A stretch of DNA of 64,000 nt from NCBI RefSeq assembly GCF_000236925.1, contig NC_016941.1, positions 1,302,001 through 1,366,000 on the forward strand, in the 5' to 3' direction. The stretch's first letter is position 1. Every line of letters begins with the position of its first letter. Under the pieces are notes generated by a model, which saw nothing but the letters and a program-made list of their open reading frames with translations, had not been told where the DNA came from and did no database searches. The DNA comes from Staphylococcus argenteus. GTDB lineage: Bacteria > Bacillota > Bacilli > Staphylococcales > Staphylococcaceae. The position numbers and the translations under genes are program-made. This document shows, one piece after another, positions 27,204 through 40,031 of the stretch.

Positions 27204-29909
27204 ATGGCTGCAAATTTTAAAGAGCAATCAAAAAAACATTTTGACTTAAATGGCCAAAGTTATACTTACTATGATTTAAAAGCGGTAGAAGATCGAGGAA
27301 TTACTAAAGTTTCAAACCTACCTTATTCTATTCGAGTATTACTAGAATCATTACTTCGCCAGGAAGATGATTTTGTAATTACAGACGAGCATATTAAAGC
27401 TTTGAGTCAATTTGGAGAAGATGGAAATGAAGGAGAAGTACCATTTAAACCTTCTCGTGTTATTTTACAAGATTTCACTGGTGTACCTGCCGTAGTTGAT
27501 TTAGCTTCTTTACGAAAAGCTATGGACGATGTTGGGGGAGATATTTCAAAAATCAATCCGGAAGTGCCAGTTGATTTAGTTATTGACCACTCAGTTCAAG
27601 TGGATAGTTATGCAAATCCTGAAGCACTTGAACGCAATATGAAATTAGAATTTGAACGTAACTATGAACGTTATCAATTTTTGAATTGGGCTACTAAAGC
27701 ATTCGATAATTATAATGCAGTGCCACCTGCAACAGGTATTGTGCACCAAGTTAACTTAGAATATTTAGCAAGTGTTGTACATGTTCGTGACGTAGATGGC
27801 GAAAAAACTGCTTTCCCTGATACATTAGTTGGTACCGATTCTCATACAACAATGATTAACGGAATTGGTGTTCTTGGCTGGGGTGTTGGTGGTATCGAAG
27901 CAGAAGCAGGAATGTTAGGTCAACCATCTTACTTCCCAATTCCAGAAGTTATTGGAGTGCGCTTGGTGAATTCATTGCCTCAAGGTGCAACAGCAACTGA
28001 TTTAGCGCTAAGAGTTACACAAGAATTACGTAAAAAAGGTGTTGTAGGCAAGTTTGTAGAATTCTTTGGCCCAGGTGTACAACATTTACCATTAGCTGAC
28101 CGTGCAACGATTGCTAACATGGCGCCAGAATATGGTGCGACTTGTGGATTCTTCCCAGTTGATGATGAATCTCTTAAATATATGAAGTTAACTGGTCGTT
28201 CAGATGAACATATCGCACTTGTAAAAGAATATTTACAACAAAACCATATGTTCTTTGATGTTGAAAAAGAAGATCCTAATTATACAGATGTTATTGAGTT
28301 AGACTTAGCAACAGTTGAAGCTTCATTATCAGGACCAAAACGTCCACAAGATTTAATTTTCTTAAGTGATATGAAAACAGCTTTTGAAGATTCAGTTACA
28401 GCACCAGCAGGAAACCAAGGTCATGGATTAGATAAAAGTGAATTTGATAAAAAAGCTGAAATTGAATTCAAAGATGGCTCAAAAGCTTCTATGAAAACTG
28501 GTGATATTGCGATTGCAGCAATTACTTCATGTACGAACACTTCTAACCCATACGTAATGCTTGGCGCAGGCTTGGTAGCTAAAAAAGCAGTAGAAAAAGG
28601 TTTGAAAGTACCTGAATATGTTAAAACATCTCTAGCACCAGGTTCAAAAGTTGTAACTGGTTATTTGAGAGACTCAGGATTACAAACATATTTAGATGAT
28701 TTAGGTTTTAATTTAGTAGGATATGGATGTACTACATGTATCGGTAACTCAGGTCCATTATTACCAGAAATTGAAAAAGCAATTGCTGATGAGGACTTAT
28801 TAGTTACTTCTGTATTATCAGGTAACCGTAATTTCGAAGGACGTATCCATCCACTTGTTAAAGCTAACTATTTAGCATCACCTCAGTTAGTTGTTGCATA
28901 TGCATTAGCAGGAACAGTTGATATCGATTTACAAAATGAGCCAATTGGAAAAGGTAAAGATGGAGAAGATGTATATTTACAAGACATTTGGCCAACAATT
29001 AAAGAAGTTTCAGATACAGTTGATAGCGTAGTTACACCAGAATTATTTATTGAAGAATATAAAAATGTTTATAACAATAACGAATTATGGAATGAAATTG
29101 ATGTAACTGATCAACCTTTATATGATTTTGATCCAAATTCTACGTATATTCAAAATCCTTCTTTCTTCCAAGGTTTATCTAAAGAACCTGGTAAAATTGT
29201 ACCGTTAAGCGGTTTACGAGTTATGGGGAAATTCGGTGACTCAGTTACAACAGACCATATTTCTCCAGCAGGTGCAATCGGTAAAGATACACCAGCAGGT
29301 AAATATTTACTAGAACATGATGTTCCTATTCGTGAGTTTAACTCTTACGGTTCACGACGTGGTAACCACGAAGTAATGGTTCGAGGTACATTTGCAAATA
29401 TTCGTATCAAAAACCAACTAGCACCAGGAACAGAGGGTGGATTCACTACTTATTGGCCAACAAATGAAGTGATGCCAATTTTTGATGCTGCTATGAAATA
29501 TAAAGAAGACGGCACAGGATTAGTAGTGTTAGCTGGTAATGACTACGGTATGGGTTCATCACGTGACTGGGCAGCAAAAGGAACAAACTTATTAGGTGTC
29601 AAAACAGTTATCGCGCAAAGTTACGAACGTATTCATCGTTCAAATCTAGTTATGATGGGTGTGTTACCTTTAGAGTTTAGAAAAGGTGAATCAGCTGTTG
29701 CGCTTGGTTTAGACGGTACCGAAGAAATTTCAGTAAATATTGATGAAAATGTACAGCCTCATGATTTTGTTAAAGTAACTGCTAAAAAACAAGATGGCGA
29801 GTTAGTAGAATTTGATGCAATGGTACGTTTCGACTCATTAGTGGAAATGGACTACTATCGTCACGGTGGTATTTTACAAATGGTTTTAAGAAATAAATTA
29901 GCTCAATAA
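27204..29909 (+). CDS. acnA: Aconitate hydratase
   Basis: A 901-residue aconitase/IRP1-type enzyme that interconverts citrate and isocitrate in the TCA cycle with a [4Fe-4S] cluster. The cluster ligands are C443 in SCTNTSNP and C509 and C512 in [33 protein letters not shown], the swivelling-domain [21 protein letters not shown] and [20 protein letters not shown] are signatures. The start follows GGGG with ATG 27204. It is monocistronic, with a long (578-bp) upstream region that includes a Fur-like box and a weak cre-like site. Confidence 0.97.
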   Translation: MAANFKEQSKKHFDLNGQSYTYYDLKAVEDRGITKVSNLPYSIRVLLESLLRQEDDFVITDEHIKALSQFGEDGNEGEVPFKPSRVILQDFTGVPAVVDLASLRKAMDDVGGDISKINPEVPVDLVIDHSVQVDSYANPEALERNMKLEFERNYERYQFLNWATKAFDNYNAVPPATGIVHQVNLEYLASVVHVRDVDGEKTAFPDTLVGTDSHTTMINGIGVLGWGVGGIEAEAGMLGQPSYFPIPEVIGVRLVNSLPQGATATDLALRVTQELRKKGVVGKFVEFFGPGVQHLPLADRATIANMAPEYGATCGFFPVDDESLKYMKLTGRSDEHIALVKEYLQQNHMFFDVEKEDPNYTDVIELDLATVEASLSGPKRPQDLIFLSDMKTAFEDSVTAPAGNQGHGLDKSEFDKKAEIEFKDGSKASMKTGDIAIAAITSCTNTSNPYVMLGAGLVAKKAVEKGLKVPEYVKTSLAPGSKVVTGYLRDSGLQTYLDDLGFNLVGYGCTTCIGNSGPLLPEIEKAIADEDLLVTSVLSGNRNFEGRIHPLVKANYLASPQLVVAYALAGTVDIDLQNEPIGKGKDGEDVYLQDIWPTIKEVSDTVDSVVTPELFIEEYKNVYNNNELWNEIDVTDQPLYDFDPNSTYIQNPSFFQGLSKEPGKIVPLSGLRVMGKFGDSVTTDHISPAGAIGKDTPAGKYLLEHDVPIREFNSYGSRRGNHEVMVRGTFANIRIKNQLAPGTEGGFTTYWPTNEVMPIFDAAMKYKEDGTGLVVLAGNDYGMGSSRDWAAKGTNLLGVKTVIAQSYERIHRSNLVMMGVLPLEFRKGESAVALGLDGTEEISVNIDENVQPHDFVKVTAKKQDGELVEFDAMVRFDSLVEMDYYRHGGILQMVLRNKLAQ

Positions 29910-29990
29910 TAAGTGTAACAATTCAAACTTTGAAATATGGCTACATTATAGCTTGAGTATTGAAGATATATTTGAATTTGAAACATAATC

Positions 29991-30032
29991 GGTCGGTTCA
30001 AAACATTCGTGTTGTTGGCCGACCTCTTTTTT
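29991..30032 (+). terminator. acnA terminator
   Basis: GGTCGG (29991-29996) pairs with CCGACC (30019-30024), followed by CT and a T run. Confidence 0.85.
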
Positions 30033-30081
30033 ATATTTATGTTAAAATTATAAGTAAAGTTTATCTGAAAGAAGGCTTAAA

Positions 30082-30543
30082 ATGATATATAGTATAACAG
30101 AAATAGAAGCACGTTACGCTGAAACTGATAAAATGGGTGTTATTTATCATGGCAATTATGCAACTTGGTTTGAAGTAGCAAGATTGGACTATATAACAAA
30201 GTTAGGTTTTAGTTATGCTGATATGGAAAAGCAAGGAATCATTTCACCTGTAACTGAACTTAATGTTAATTTTAAAAAGTCTATTTTTTATCCGGAAAAA
30301 GTTAAAATTAAAACTTGGGTAGAGCATTATTCTCGATTACGTTCAGTTTATAAGTATGAAATTTTTAATGAACAAGGTGAGCTTGCTACAACTGGCTCTA
30401 CAGAATTGATATGTATTAAAGAAGATACATTTAAGCCAATACGATTAGATCGCTATTTCCCTGATTGGCATGAAGCATATCACAAAGTTTCAGAATTGAA
30501 TAAAGCTGGAACGACATTTGAAGTGGTTGACGGGATTGAATAA
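30082..30543 (+). CDS. Hot-dog fold acyl-CoA thioesterase (YbgC/4HBT-like)
   Basis: A 153-residue single-domain protein. The 4HBT motif ARYAETDKMGVIYHGNYATWFE contains the catalytic aspartate (D16) and the histidine of the HGNY turn. The core ends with GSTELICI. Such enzymes hydrolyse acyl-CoA or 4-hydroxybenzoyl-CoA-type thioesters; the substrate is unknown. The ATG follows GAAAGAAGG. It is a single gene downstream of aconitase, with its own start after the acnA terminator. Confidence 0.87.
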   Translation: MIYSITEIEARYAETDKMGVIYHGNYATWFEVARLDYITKLGFSYADMEKQGIISPVTELNVNFKKSIFYPEKVKIKTWVEHYSRLRSVYKYEIFNEQGELATTGSTELICIKEDTFKPIRLDRYFPDWHEAYHKVSELNKAGTTFEVVDGIE

Positions 30544-30728
30544 CTATAAATTTTGATACTATTTTAGCTAGCTTATTAACTTATAAACTTGAACTTTATA
30601 TTCATAACAGGAAAAAACTTTCGGTTGAATGAAGTTTATTTGGGGCTTGGTTATTATATGTAAAATAGAAATGTTAAAGTTTTAAAATAGCATATTGCAA
30701 ATTTTTATGATTAATCATGAAACAAATT

Positions 30729-30779
30729 AAACACGAGCTTGATTGCACATCATCATTAGCGCAATCAAGCTCGTGTTTT
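30729..30779. terminator. Strong bidirectional terminator
   Basis: AAACACGAGCTTGATTGC (30729-30746) pairs perfectly with GCAATCAAGCTCGTGTTT (30761-30778). It separates the thioesterase gene from the convergent HesB-like gene. Confidence 0.92.
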
Positions 30780-30785
30780 CTATAT

Positions 30786-31082
30786 TTATTTTGCGGTATA
30801 AGATATTTCATCTTCATGATCGACTACATTTACAATGATATGATCATCTTCGAAGTACCACAAATCTTTTTCTGCAACAACAATATTTAATCCATCATAA
30901 TGTTGCTCATAGCCAACATCAACATTTTCTTTAGGTTCAACTGTAAAAGCAGGACTAAACCCTTGCTTGAGTTGGAATTCGCCACCATATCTTACGAAAA
31001 ACACAAGTACTTTATTATTTTCAGGTAACTCAAGTTCATTTTTAAACCAAGATACAGCTGCATCAGTAAGTTCTATTTGCAT
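30786..31082 (-). CDS. HesB/YneR-like iron-sulfur-type protein
   Basis: A 98-residue protein. ATG 31082 has TTGGAGG 8 nt upstream; an upstream in-frame TTG overlaps that site. The pattern [41 protein letters not shown] and [19 protein letters not shown] resembles the HesB/IscA-like YneR subgroup. The cysteines that bind clusters in A-type carriers are absent here (no cysteine in the protein), so it is unlikely to carry an Fe-S cluster the usual way. Role unknown. Confidence 0.82.
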   Translation of the reverse strand: MQIELTDAAVSWFKNELELPENNKVLVFFVRYGGEFQLKQGFSPAFTVEPKENVDVGYEQHYDGLNIVVAEKDLWYFEDDHIIVNVVDHEDEISYTAK

Positions 31083-31125
31083 AACAACGACCTCCAATAT
31101 TATTACGAAATGGGCGTGAGACAGA

Positions 31126-31171
31126 AATCATAAATAAATACTAATTTCTATAAAAGTATTTATTTATGATT
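31126..31171. repeat. 17-bp perfect inverted repeat at the left edge of the STAR module
   Basis: AATCATAAATAAATACT (31126-31142) pairs with AGTATTTATTTATGATT (31155-31171) around a 12-nt loop. It forms a strong hairpin just before the first STAR unit. Confidence 0.8.
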
Positions 31172-31180
31172 GGTTCCCAA

Positions 31181-31347
31181 ACTTGCATTGCTTGTAGAAT
31201 TTCTTTTCGAAATTCTCTGTGTTGGGGCCCACCCCAACTTGCATTGTCTGTAGAAATTGGGATTCAATTTCTCTGTGTTGGGGCCCCACCCCAACTTGCA
31301 CATTATTGTAAGCTGACTTTCTGTCAGCTTTTGTGTTGGGGCCCCGG
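31181..31347. repeat. STAR element: three tandem units of about 57 bp
   Basis: Three units each begin with ACTTGCA (31181, 31237, 31294) and end with the Staphylococcus aureus repeat core TGTGTTGGGGCCC(A/C) (31218-31231, 31274-31287, 31332-31345). Between them each unit holds an 8-bp stem with a 5-nt loop: 31196-31216, 31252-31272 and 31310-31330. A second hairpin, GTTGGGG with CCCCAAC, joins the core to the next unit in units 1 and 2. STAR elements are known, scattered, non-coding repeats of the S. aureus group; their function is unknown. Reading frames across them are artefacts. Confidence 0.93.
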
Positions 31348-31519
31348 TACTGAATTGAAAAAGCTTGTTGTATGTGCATTTTCATTCTGCTAACTATTGC
31401 CAATATAGCATTTTAGGGGCTAGGACATTGATTTATGTCTCGATCTCAAATGTTCTTATAAAAAACTAAGTATAATTGAATTTTAAGTTAAAATAATTGT
31501 TTTTGCAAAAATAAAATAA

Positions 31520-31552
31520 TCCATCAGCTGCAAAATTTTATGCAATGATGGA
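31520..31552 (-). terminator. plsY terminator
   Basis: TCCATCA (31520-31526) pairs with TGATGGA (31546-31552), with further inner pairing. On the minus strand it runs into a T-rich stretch after the plsY stop at 31570. Confidence 0.7.
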
Positions 31553-31569
31553 CTACTGTCAAAAAATTG

Positions 31570-32178
31570 TTACATCCATTTAATTTTAGGTTCTTCGCCT
31601 CTGAAAATTCTTGCAATATTAGAACGATGTCTAATGATTAAGATTATTGAAACTAAGAAACTAACGACTAGTAAAATATAGTCTTGAATAATGAGTGAAC
31701 CGATGACACAGCAAATTGCTGCCACAATACTTGCTAATGAAACGTATTTAAAAATCTTCAGAACTACAAAGAAGATGATTGCAAGTATTAACAAAAGTAT
31801 TGGGTTAACACCTAATACGACACCGGCACTTGTTGCAACTGCTTTGCCACCTTGGAATTTTAAATAAATTGGGTAAACGTGCCCAAGAATGGCGAATAAG
31901 CCAACGATTAAGCCGTTTGTGAAAAAAGTACTAATAGGGCCATCAGCATGAACTGGTAACCAAAGAGGGAAGAATACTGTAATAAACCCTTTAAATATAT
32001 CTAAAAATGTTACCAAGAATCCTGCAGGACGACCTAAAACTCTAAAGCTATTAGTAGCGCCAGTATTACCACTACCAAATTGTCTTATATCTTTTTTGAA
32101 AAATACTTTTCCAATTACAAACCCACTTGGGAATGCGCCGATAAGATAACTTAGTAGTAACATGACGATTATCATCAT
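31570..32178 (-). CDS. plsY: Acyl-phosphate:glycerol-3-phosphate acyltransferase PlsY
   Basis: A 202-residue integral membrane enzyme, with about five to seven hydrophobic segments, that transfers the acyl chain from acyl-phosphate to glycerol-3-phosphate in the first step of phospholipid synthesis. The family motifs are clear: [15 protein letters not shown] near the N-terminus, [19 protein letters not shown] (phosphate-binding), and [14 protein letters not shown]. The length equals that of S. aureus PlsY. The gene is divergent from parE, as in S. aureus. Confidence 0.96.
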   Translation of the reverse strand: MMIIVMLLLSYLIGAFPSGFVIGKVFFKKDIRQFGSGNTGATNSFRVLGRPAGFLVTFLDIFKGFITVFFPLWLPVHADGPISTFFTNGLIVGLFAILGHVYPIYLKFQGGKAVATSAGVVLGVNPILLLILAIIFFVVLKIFKYVSLASIVAAICCVIGSLIIQDYILLVVSFLVSIILIIRHRSNIARIFRGEEPKIKWM

Positions 32179-32290
32179 AAATATTACACATCCTTTAATA
32201 TCTTAGGACTATTTTATCATATTCATTTAAATTACGGCTAAAAATTTTAAAAACTGAAATTAATATCGGTAATTAAGCTAAGAAAGTTAA

Positions 32291-34374
<2,084 letters not shown>

Positions 34375-34375
<1 letters not shown>

Positions 34376-36777
34376 TGAGTGAAGTAATTCAAGATTTATC
34401 ACTTGAAGATGTTTTAGGTGATCGCTTTGGAAGATATAGTAAATATATTATTCAAGAGCGTGCATTGCCTGATGTCCGCGATGGCTTAAAACCAGTACAA
34501 CGTCGTATTTTATATGCAATGTATTCAAGTGGTAATACACACGATAAAAATTTCCGTAAAAGTGCCAAAACAGTCGGTGATGTTATTGGTCAGTATCATC
34601 CACATGGAGACTCCTCAGTGTATGAAGCAATGGTTCGTTTAAGTCAAGACTGGAAATTACGTCACGTCTTAATAGAGATGCATGGTAACAATGGTAGTAT
34701 CGATAATGATCCACCTGCAGCAATGCGTTATACAGAGGCTAAGTTGAGTCAGTTAGCAGAAGAATTATTGCGTGATATCAATAAGGAAACAGTTTCGTTT
34801 ATTCCTAACTATGATGATACGACACTTGAACCAATGGTCTTACCGTCAAGATTTCCTAATTTATTAGTGAATGGTTCTACAGGTATTTCAGCTGGTTACG
34901 CTACTGATATTCCACCACATAATTTAGCTGAAGTAATTCAAGCGACTTTAAAATATATTGAAAATCCAGATATTTCAGTGAGCCAATTAATGAAATATAT
35001 TAAAGGTCCGGATTTTCCAACAGGCGGTATTATTCAAGGAATTGATGGAATTAAAAAGGCTTATGAATCAGGTAAAGGTCGTATTATTGTACGTTCAAAA
35101 GTAGATGAAGAGACTTTACGTAATGGTCGTAAACAATTAATTATTACGGAAATTCCTTATGAAGTGAACAAAAGTAGTTTAGTAAAACGTATTGACGAAC
35201 TTCGCGCTGATAAAAAAGTTGATGGTATTGTTGAAGTTCGTGATGAGACAGACAGAACAGGTTTACGTATTGCTATCGAATTAAAAAAAGATGTTAATAG
35301 TGAATCAATTAAAAATTATCTTTATAAGAACTCTGATTTACAAATTTCTTACAATTTTAATATGGTTGCAATTAGTGATGGACGTCCCAAATTAATGGGA
35401 ATTCGTCAAATCATCGACAGTTACTTAAATCATCAAATTGAAGTTGTAGCTAATAGAACAAAATTTGAATTAGACAATGCTGAAAAACGTATGCATATTG
35501 TTGAAGGTTTGATTAAAGCATTATCCATTTTAGATCAAGTAATTGAATTGATTCGCAGTTCTAAAAATAAGCGAGATGCTAAAGAAAACTTGATTGATGT
35601 TTATGACTTTACTGAAGAACAAGCTGAAGCTATTGTGATGTTACAATTGTATCGTTTAACGAACACTGATATTGTTGCTTTGCAAGAAGAACATAAAGAG
35701 CTTGAAGCGTTAATTCAACAATTACGTCATATTCTTGATAATCACGATGCACTATTAAATGTTATCAAAGAGGAACTGACTGAAATTAAGAAAAAATTCA
35801 AATCTGATCGTTTATCACAAATTGAAGCTGAAATAGCTGAAATTAAAATTGATAAAGAAGTTATGGTTCCAAGCGAAGAAGTTATTTTAAGTATGACGCG
35901 TCATGGATACATTAAACGTACATCAGTGAGAAGTTTTAACGCTAGTGGTGTAGCTGAAATAGGCTTAAAAGATGGCGATAGTTTACTCAAACATCAAGAG
36001 GTAAATACGCAAGATACTGTATTAGTGTTTACTAATAAAGGTCGTTATCTATTTATACCAGTTCATAAATTAGCAGATATTCGATGGAAAGAATTAGGAC
36101 AACATGTATCACAAATCGTTCCAATAGAAGAAGATGAAATGGTTATTAATGTCTTTAATGAAAAAGACTTTAATACAAATGCATTTTATGTGTTTGCTAC
36201 TCAAAATGGTATGATTAAGAAAAGTACAGTACCTCAATTCAAAACAACACGCTATAATAAACCATTAGTAGCTACGAAACTTAAAGATAGTGATGAGTTA
36301 ATTAGTGTGATGCGTTTTGATAAAGATCAGTTAATCACAGTCATTACAAATAAAGGTATGTCGCTTACTTATAATACTAGTGAATTATCTGATACGGGAT
36401 TGAGAGCAGCAGGTGTCAAATCTATTAATCTTAAAGATGAAGATTATGTTATTATGACAGAAGGTATTTCTGAAAAAGACAGTATTTTAATGGCTACTCA
36501 GCGTGGCTCTTTAAAACGTATAGGTTTTAAAGTTTTACAAGTTGCTAAGCGAGCACAAAGAGGATTAACTTTATTGAAAGAATTAAAGAAAAATCCTCAT
36601 CGTATAGTTGCTGCACATGTTGTAACAAATGAGCATAATCAATATACTTTGTATTCAAAATCGAATGAAGAACACGGATTAATCAATGATATCCATAAAT
36701 CAGAACAATATACAAATGGCTCTTTTATAGTTGATACAGATGATTTCGGGATAGTAACTGATATGTATATCGATTAA
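34375..36777 (+). CDS. parC: DNA topoisomerase IV subunit A
   Basis: An 800-residue DNA breakage-reunion subunit that partners with ParE. It begins with GTG overlapping the parE stop by one base, behind GAGGAGG. The active-site tyrosine is Y119 ([10 protein letters not shown]). The quinolone-resistance region [15 protein letters not shown] shows Ser80 and Glu84, the wild-type residues that are changed in fluoroquinolone-resistant strains. The C-terminal beta-propeller (about 500-800) wraps DNA. The length matches S. aureus ParC (GrlA). Confidence 0.98.
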
Positions 36778-36839
36778 AAACTATATGCAATTATTAAATT
36801 AAATGATAAAATACAGTAATGTTAAATTTTGACTAAATT

Positions 36840-36921
36840 CAAGGGATTTATATTAAATGCTGACCAATAGCGCATCGTTAAATAAACGGTATGCTTTGAC
36901 CAAACTAATATAAATCTCTTG
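36840..36921 (+). other. Long hairpin between parC and alsT
   Basis: CAAGGGATTTATATTA (36840-36855) pairs with TAATATAAATCTCTTG (36906-36921) over 16 positions with one G-T pair. The 50-nt interior contains a second stem-loop (GCATCGTT with AACG and ATGC) and two copies of TGACCAA. No T run follows on either strand, so an ordinary terminator is unlikely. It could be a leader structure for alsT or a small RNA. Confidence 0.5.
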
Positions 36922-37027
36922 TATTGTATAAGAAATGATGGTGTATCTCTATATTTACTGAATGTTTCAATGTGTTCTAAAATTATAGAAGATACATGAT
37001 TCATGTAGAGGATGCGAGGGGTTTATT

Positions 37028-38488
37028 TTGAAAGATTTCGATAGTTTAATTCCTGGATGGTTTAAAGAATTTGTCCATGTCGGTACTGAATTAATATGGT
37101 CCCAATATTTAATTGGGTTGTTACTGACTGCTGGATTCTTCTTTACTATAAGTTCTAAATTCGTACAATTGCGTATGTTACCTGAAATGTTTAGAGCTTT
37201 AGTAGAACGTCCAGAAACATTAGAAGATGGTAAGAAAGGTATTTCTCCATTCCAAGCATTTGCTATAAGTGCTGGTTCAAGAGTAGGTACTGGTAATATT
37301 GCTGGTGTTGCGACTGCAATTGTATTAGGTGGTCCAGGTGCAGTATTTTGGATGTGGGTGATTGCTTTTATAGGTGCCGCAAGTGCATTTATTGAAGCAA
37401 CTCTAGCACAGGTATATAAAGTACATGACAAAGATGGCGGATTCCGTGGTGGACCTGCTTACTATATTACAAAAGGTTTAAATCAAAAATGGTTAGGTAT
37501 TGTATTTGCAATTTTAATCACAATTACTTTTGCATTCGTATTCAATACAGTACAATCGAATACAATTGCTGAATCATTAAACACACAGTACAATATTAGT
37601 CCTGTTGTTACAGGTATAATTTTAGCTATTGTAACTGCTATTATAATTTTTGGTGGTGTTCGTAGTATTGCTACATTATCATCATTGATTGTTCCAATAA
37701 TGGCTATTATATACATAGGTATGGTTTTAGTTATTTTATTATTTAACTTAGATCAGATTGTTCCTATGATTGGTACGATTGTTAAAAGTGCCTTTGGAAT
37801 TGAACAAGTCACAGGCGGTGCTGTTGGTGCTGCTGTATTGCAAGGTATTAAACGTGGTTTGTTCTCAAACGAAGCTGGTATGGGTTCTGCGCCAAATGCA
37901 GCTGCAACTGCTGCCGTACCACACCCAGTTAAGCAAGGTTTGATTCAATCATTAGGTGTATTCTTTGATACAATGTTAGTTTGTACTGCAACTGCCATTA
38001 TGATCTTATTGTATTCTGGATTGAAATTTGGCGCTGGTGCACCTCAAGGTGTTGCTGTGACACAATCAGCACTTAATGAACATTTAGGTTCTGCTGGTGG
38101 TATTTTCTTAACAATTGCAGTTACTTTATTTGCTTTTTCATCTGTAGTAGGTAACTACTATTATGGCCAATCAAATATCGAGTTTTTATCAACGAATCGA
38201 ATGGTATTATTTATCTTTAGATGCCTCGTTGTAGTATTAGTATTTATTGGAGCAGTTGTGAAAACAGAAACTGTATGGAACACAGCGGATTTATTTATGG
38301 GCTTAATGGCAATTGTAAATATTATATCCATTATAGGCTTGTCCAATGTAGCATTCGCATTAATGAAAGATTATCAAAAGCAGAAAAAAGAGGGCAAGAA
38401 CCCTGTCTTTAAACCTGAAAACTTAGAAATCAACTTATTTGGCATTAGTGCTTGGGGCGCTAATAACAATAAGAAATTAGATAAATAA
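37028..38488 (+). CDS. alsT: Sodium:alanine/glutamine symporter family transporter (AlsT)
   Basis: A 486-residue AGCS-family membrane protein with about ten transmembrane helices. It starts at TTG 37028, 10 nt after GAGGGG. The motif ISAGSRVGTGNIAGVATAIVLGG carries the AGCS signature, and the RGLFSNEAGMGSAPNAAATA region is the conserved cation/substrate segment. The family takes up alanine, glycine or glutamine with sodium. The S. aureus gene in this position is named alsT and is reported as a glutamine transporter. An unexplained hairpin lies in its leader. Confidence 0.92.
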   Translation: MKDFDSLIPGWFKEFVHVGTELIWSQYLIGLLLTAGFFFTISSKFVQLRMLPEMFRALVERPETLEDGKKGISPFQAFAISAGSRVGTGNIAGVATAIVLGGPGAVFWMWVIAFIGAASAFIEATLAQVYKVHDKDGGFRGGPAYYITKGLNQKWLGIVFAILITITFAFVFNTVQSNTIAESLNTQYNISPVVTGIILAIVTAIIIFGGVRSIATLSSLIVPIMAIIYIGMVLVILLFNLDQIVPMIGTIVKSAFGIEQVTGGAVGAAVLQGIKRGLFSNEAGMGSAPNAAATAAVPHPVKQGLIQSLGVFFDTMLVCTATAIMILLYSGLKFGAGAPQGVAVTQSALNEHLGSAGGIFLTIAVTLFAFSSVVGNYYYGQSNIEFLSTNRMVLFIFRCLVVVLVFIGAVVKTETVWNTADLFMGLMAIVNIISIIGLSNVAFALMKDYQKQKKEGKNPVFKPENLEINLFGISAWGANNNKKLDK

Positions 38489-38530
38489 GCATTTCACGAG
38501 TAATATTTCAATTTTAAATCAATTAAAAAT

Positions 38531-38570
38531 CCTGGAATTTTCAAGTATAAATGAAAATTTCAGGTTTTTT
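38531..38570 (+). terminator. alsT terminator
   Basis: CCTGGAATTTTC pairs with GAAAATTTCAGG (one mismatch) and is followed by six T residues. Confidence 0.9.
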
Positions 38571-39045
38571 CTTTTTATGTTAATTGCTCGCATCATACAA
38601 TATTAATATTTTTTTGCTTGAAATGGCTATACTCAATCATATCGTTTGGAAATCAATATTTTAATAGAGCAAATCTATGCTTAATAGTATTTAGTGGGCG
38701 TTGATTGACTTTAAAAAAATACAATGGATGATACTTGTCATTTTGTATTCGGCAAATATATCAAATGTCATTTCATAAAATTATTTTTCAAAGCATATTA
38801 GAAATTAATAGTGCATTTTAGTTTGTATTATAAGTTAATTCAGATACTATAAAAATAAATAGAGAAAAGTATGATACATAATACGAAATATCAATGAGTT
38901 TATTAAACTATTGGAACATCGAAGAGTAATTAAGATAAATTAATTGGAATGAGCGTGTAATTGAGCACAAGTTTTTAATTGAAAATACTTTTATATTAGT
39001 CATTTCCAATATATAATCTTAATAATAGAAAAATAGGTGATGATA
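38571..39045. other. Long intergenic region upstream of glcT
   Basis: About 470 bp of AT-rich sequence with many stop codons in all frames. I see no clear hairpin, repeat or gene. The glcT promoter must lie near its right end but I could not fix it. Confidence 0.4.
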
Positions 39046-39897
39046 ATGGGAGAGTATATTGTAACAAAGACATTGAATAATAATGTCGTAGTATGTACTA
39101 ACGATGGTCAAGAAGTTATCTTGATTGGTAAAGGTATTGGTTTTAACAAAAAAGAGGGAATGGTGTTAAATAACCAAGCTATTACAATCGATAAAATTTA
39201 TAAACTTGAAAGTGAGCAACAAAAAGAACATTATAAAAGTTTAGTTGAAATTGCTGACGATAATGTTTTACAAGTTATTATTGAGTCATTAAATTTTATT
39301 TCAAATACAGCAATGAATGTCGATTCGAAGCAACTCGTTGTTTCATTAACGGATCACATTATTTTTGCATACAAGCGTATAAAGCAAAACCAAGTCATTA
39401 GTAATCCATTTGTTATGGAAACAAAACAATTATATAGTGAAGCTTATCACATTGCTAAACAAGTTATTGATCAATTAAATGCTGCCCTAGATGTACACTT
39501 TCCAGAAGATGAAATTGGATTTATCGCATTGCATATTGCATCTAATACAGAAGATTTATCTATGCGAGAGATGACATTAATTAACGATTTAATTAAAAGG
39601 AGTATCGATATCATTGAATCAGATTTAGTAACAACCGTAGATAAGCAATCATTACAATATCAGCGTTTTATTAGACATGTGCAGTTTTTGATTCGACGTT
39701 TACGAAAAAAAGAATATATTCATGCGCAAGATGATTTTGTGTCAATGATTAAAAATCATTATCCGATTTGCTATAATACTGCTTTTAAAATTTTAACAAT
39801 GATTCAAAAGCAGTTTGATGTTCATATTAGTGAATCAGAAATTATATATTTAACTTTACACATACATCATTTTGAAGCAAAAATAAATCAGTCATAA
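39046..39897 (+). CDS. glcT: Transcription antiterminator GlcT (BglG family)
   Basis: A 283-residue RNA-binding antiterminator. The N-terminal CAT domain (about 1-60; MGEYIVTKTLNNNVVV and GKGIGFNKKEG) binds a leader RNA, and two PRD domains follow (about 65-170 and 171-283), with histidines in LTDHIIFAYKRI, IGFIALHIAS and IRHVQFLIRRL for phosphorylation by the PTS. GlcT controls the glucose-PTS gene ptsG, which is not in this window. ATG 39046 is placed 5 nt from AGGTGA; two upstream starts at 39037 and 39040 overlap that site. Confidence 0.93.
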   Translation: MGEYIVTKTLNNNVVVCTNDGQEVILIGKGIGFNKKEGMVLNNQAITIDKIYKLESEQQKEHYKSLVEIADDNVLQVIIESLNFISNTAMNVDSKQLVVSLTDHIIFAYKRIKQNQVISNPFVMETKQLYSEAYHIAKQVIDQLNAALDVHFPEDEIGFIALHIASNTEDLSMREMTLINDLIKRSIDIIESDLVTTVDKQSLQYQRFIRHVQFLIRRLRKKEYIHAQDDFVSMIKNHYPICYNTAFKILTMIQKQFDVHISESEIIYLTLHIHHFEAKINQS

Positions 39898-40031
39898 AAA
39901 GCTTATTATACGGGCGTTTCATTACTTTAAAGCATATTTATATGGTATGATTAATATTAGTAATTTTACATAAGGAGACAGTTGATTTAACAACTAACTT
40001 ATGAATATTTCAAGTGGTGGTGAATATTTAA

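Noticed and set aside
31181..31347. Possible CRISPR array
   Set aside because: Only three units, with GC-rich STAR cores and internally palindromic spacers, and no cas genes anywhere in the window.
31164..31403. Opposing frames of 75-79 codons across the STAR repeats
   Set aside because: They exist only because the repeat unit lacks stops; composition is repetitive (VGVGP, CWGPP) and no ribosome binding site is present.
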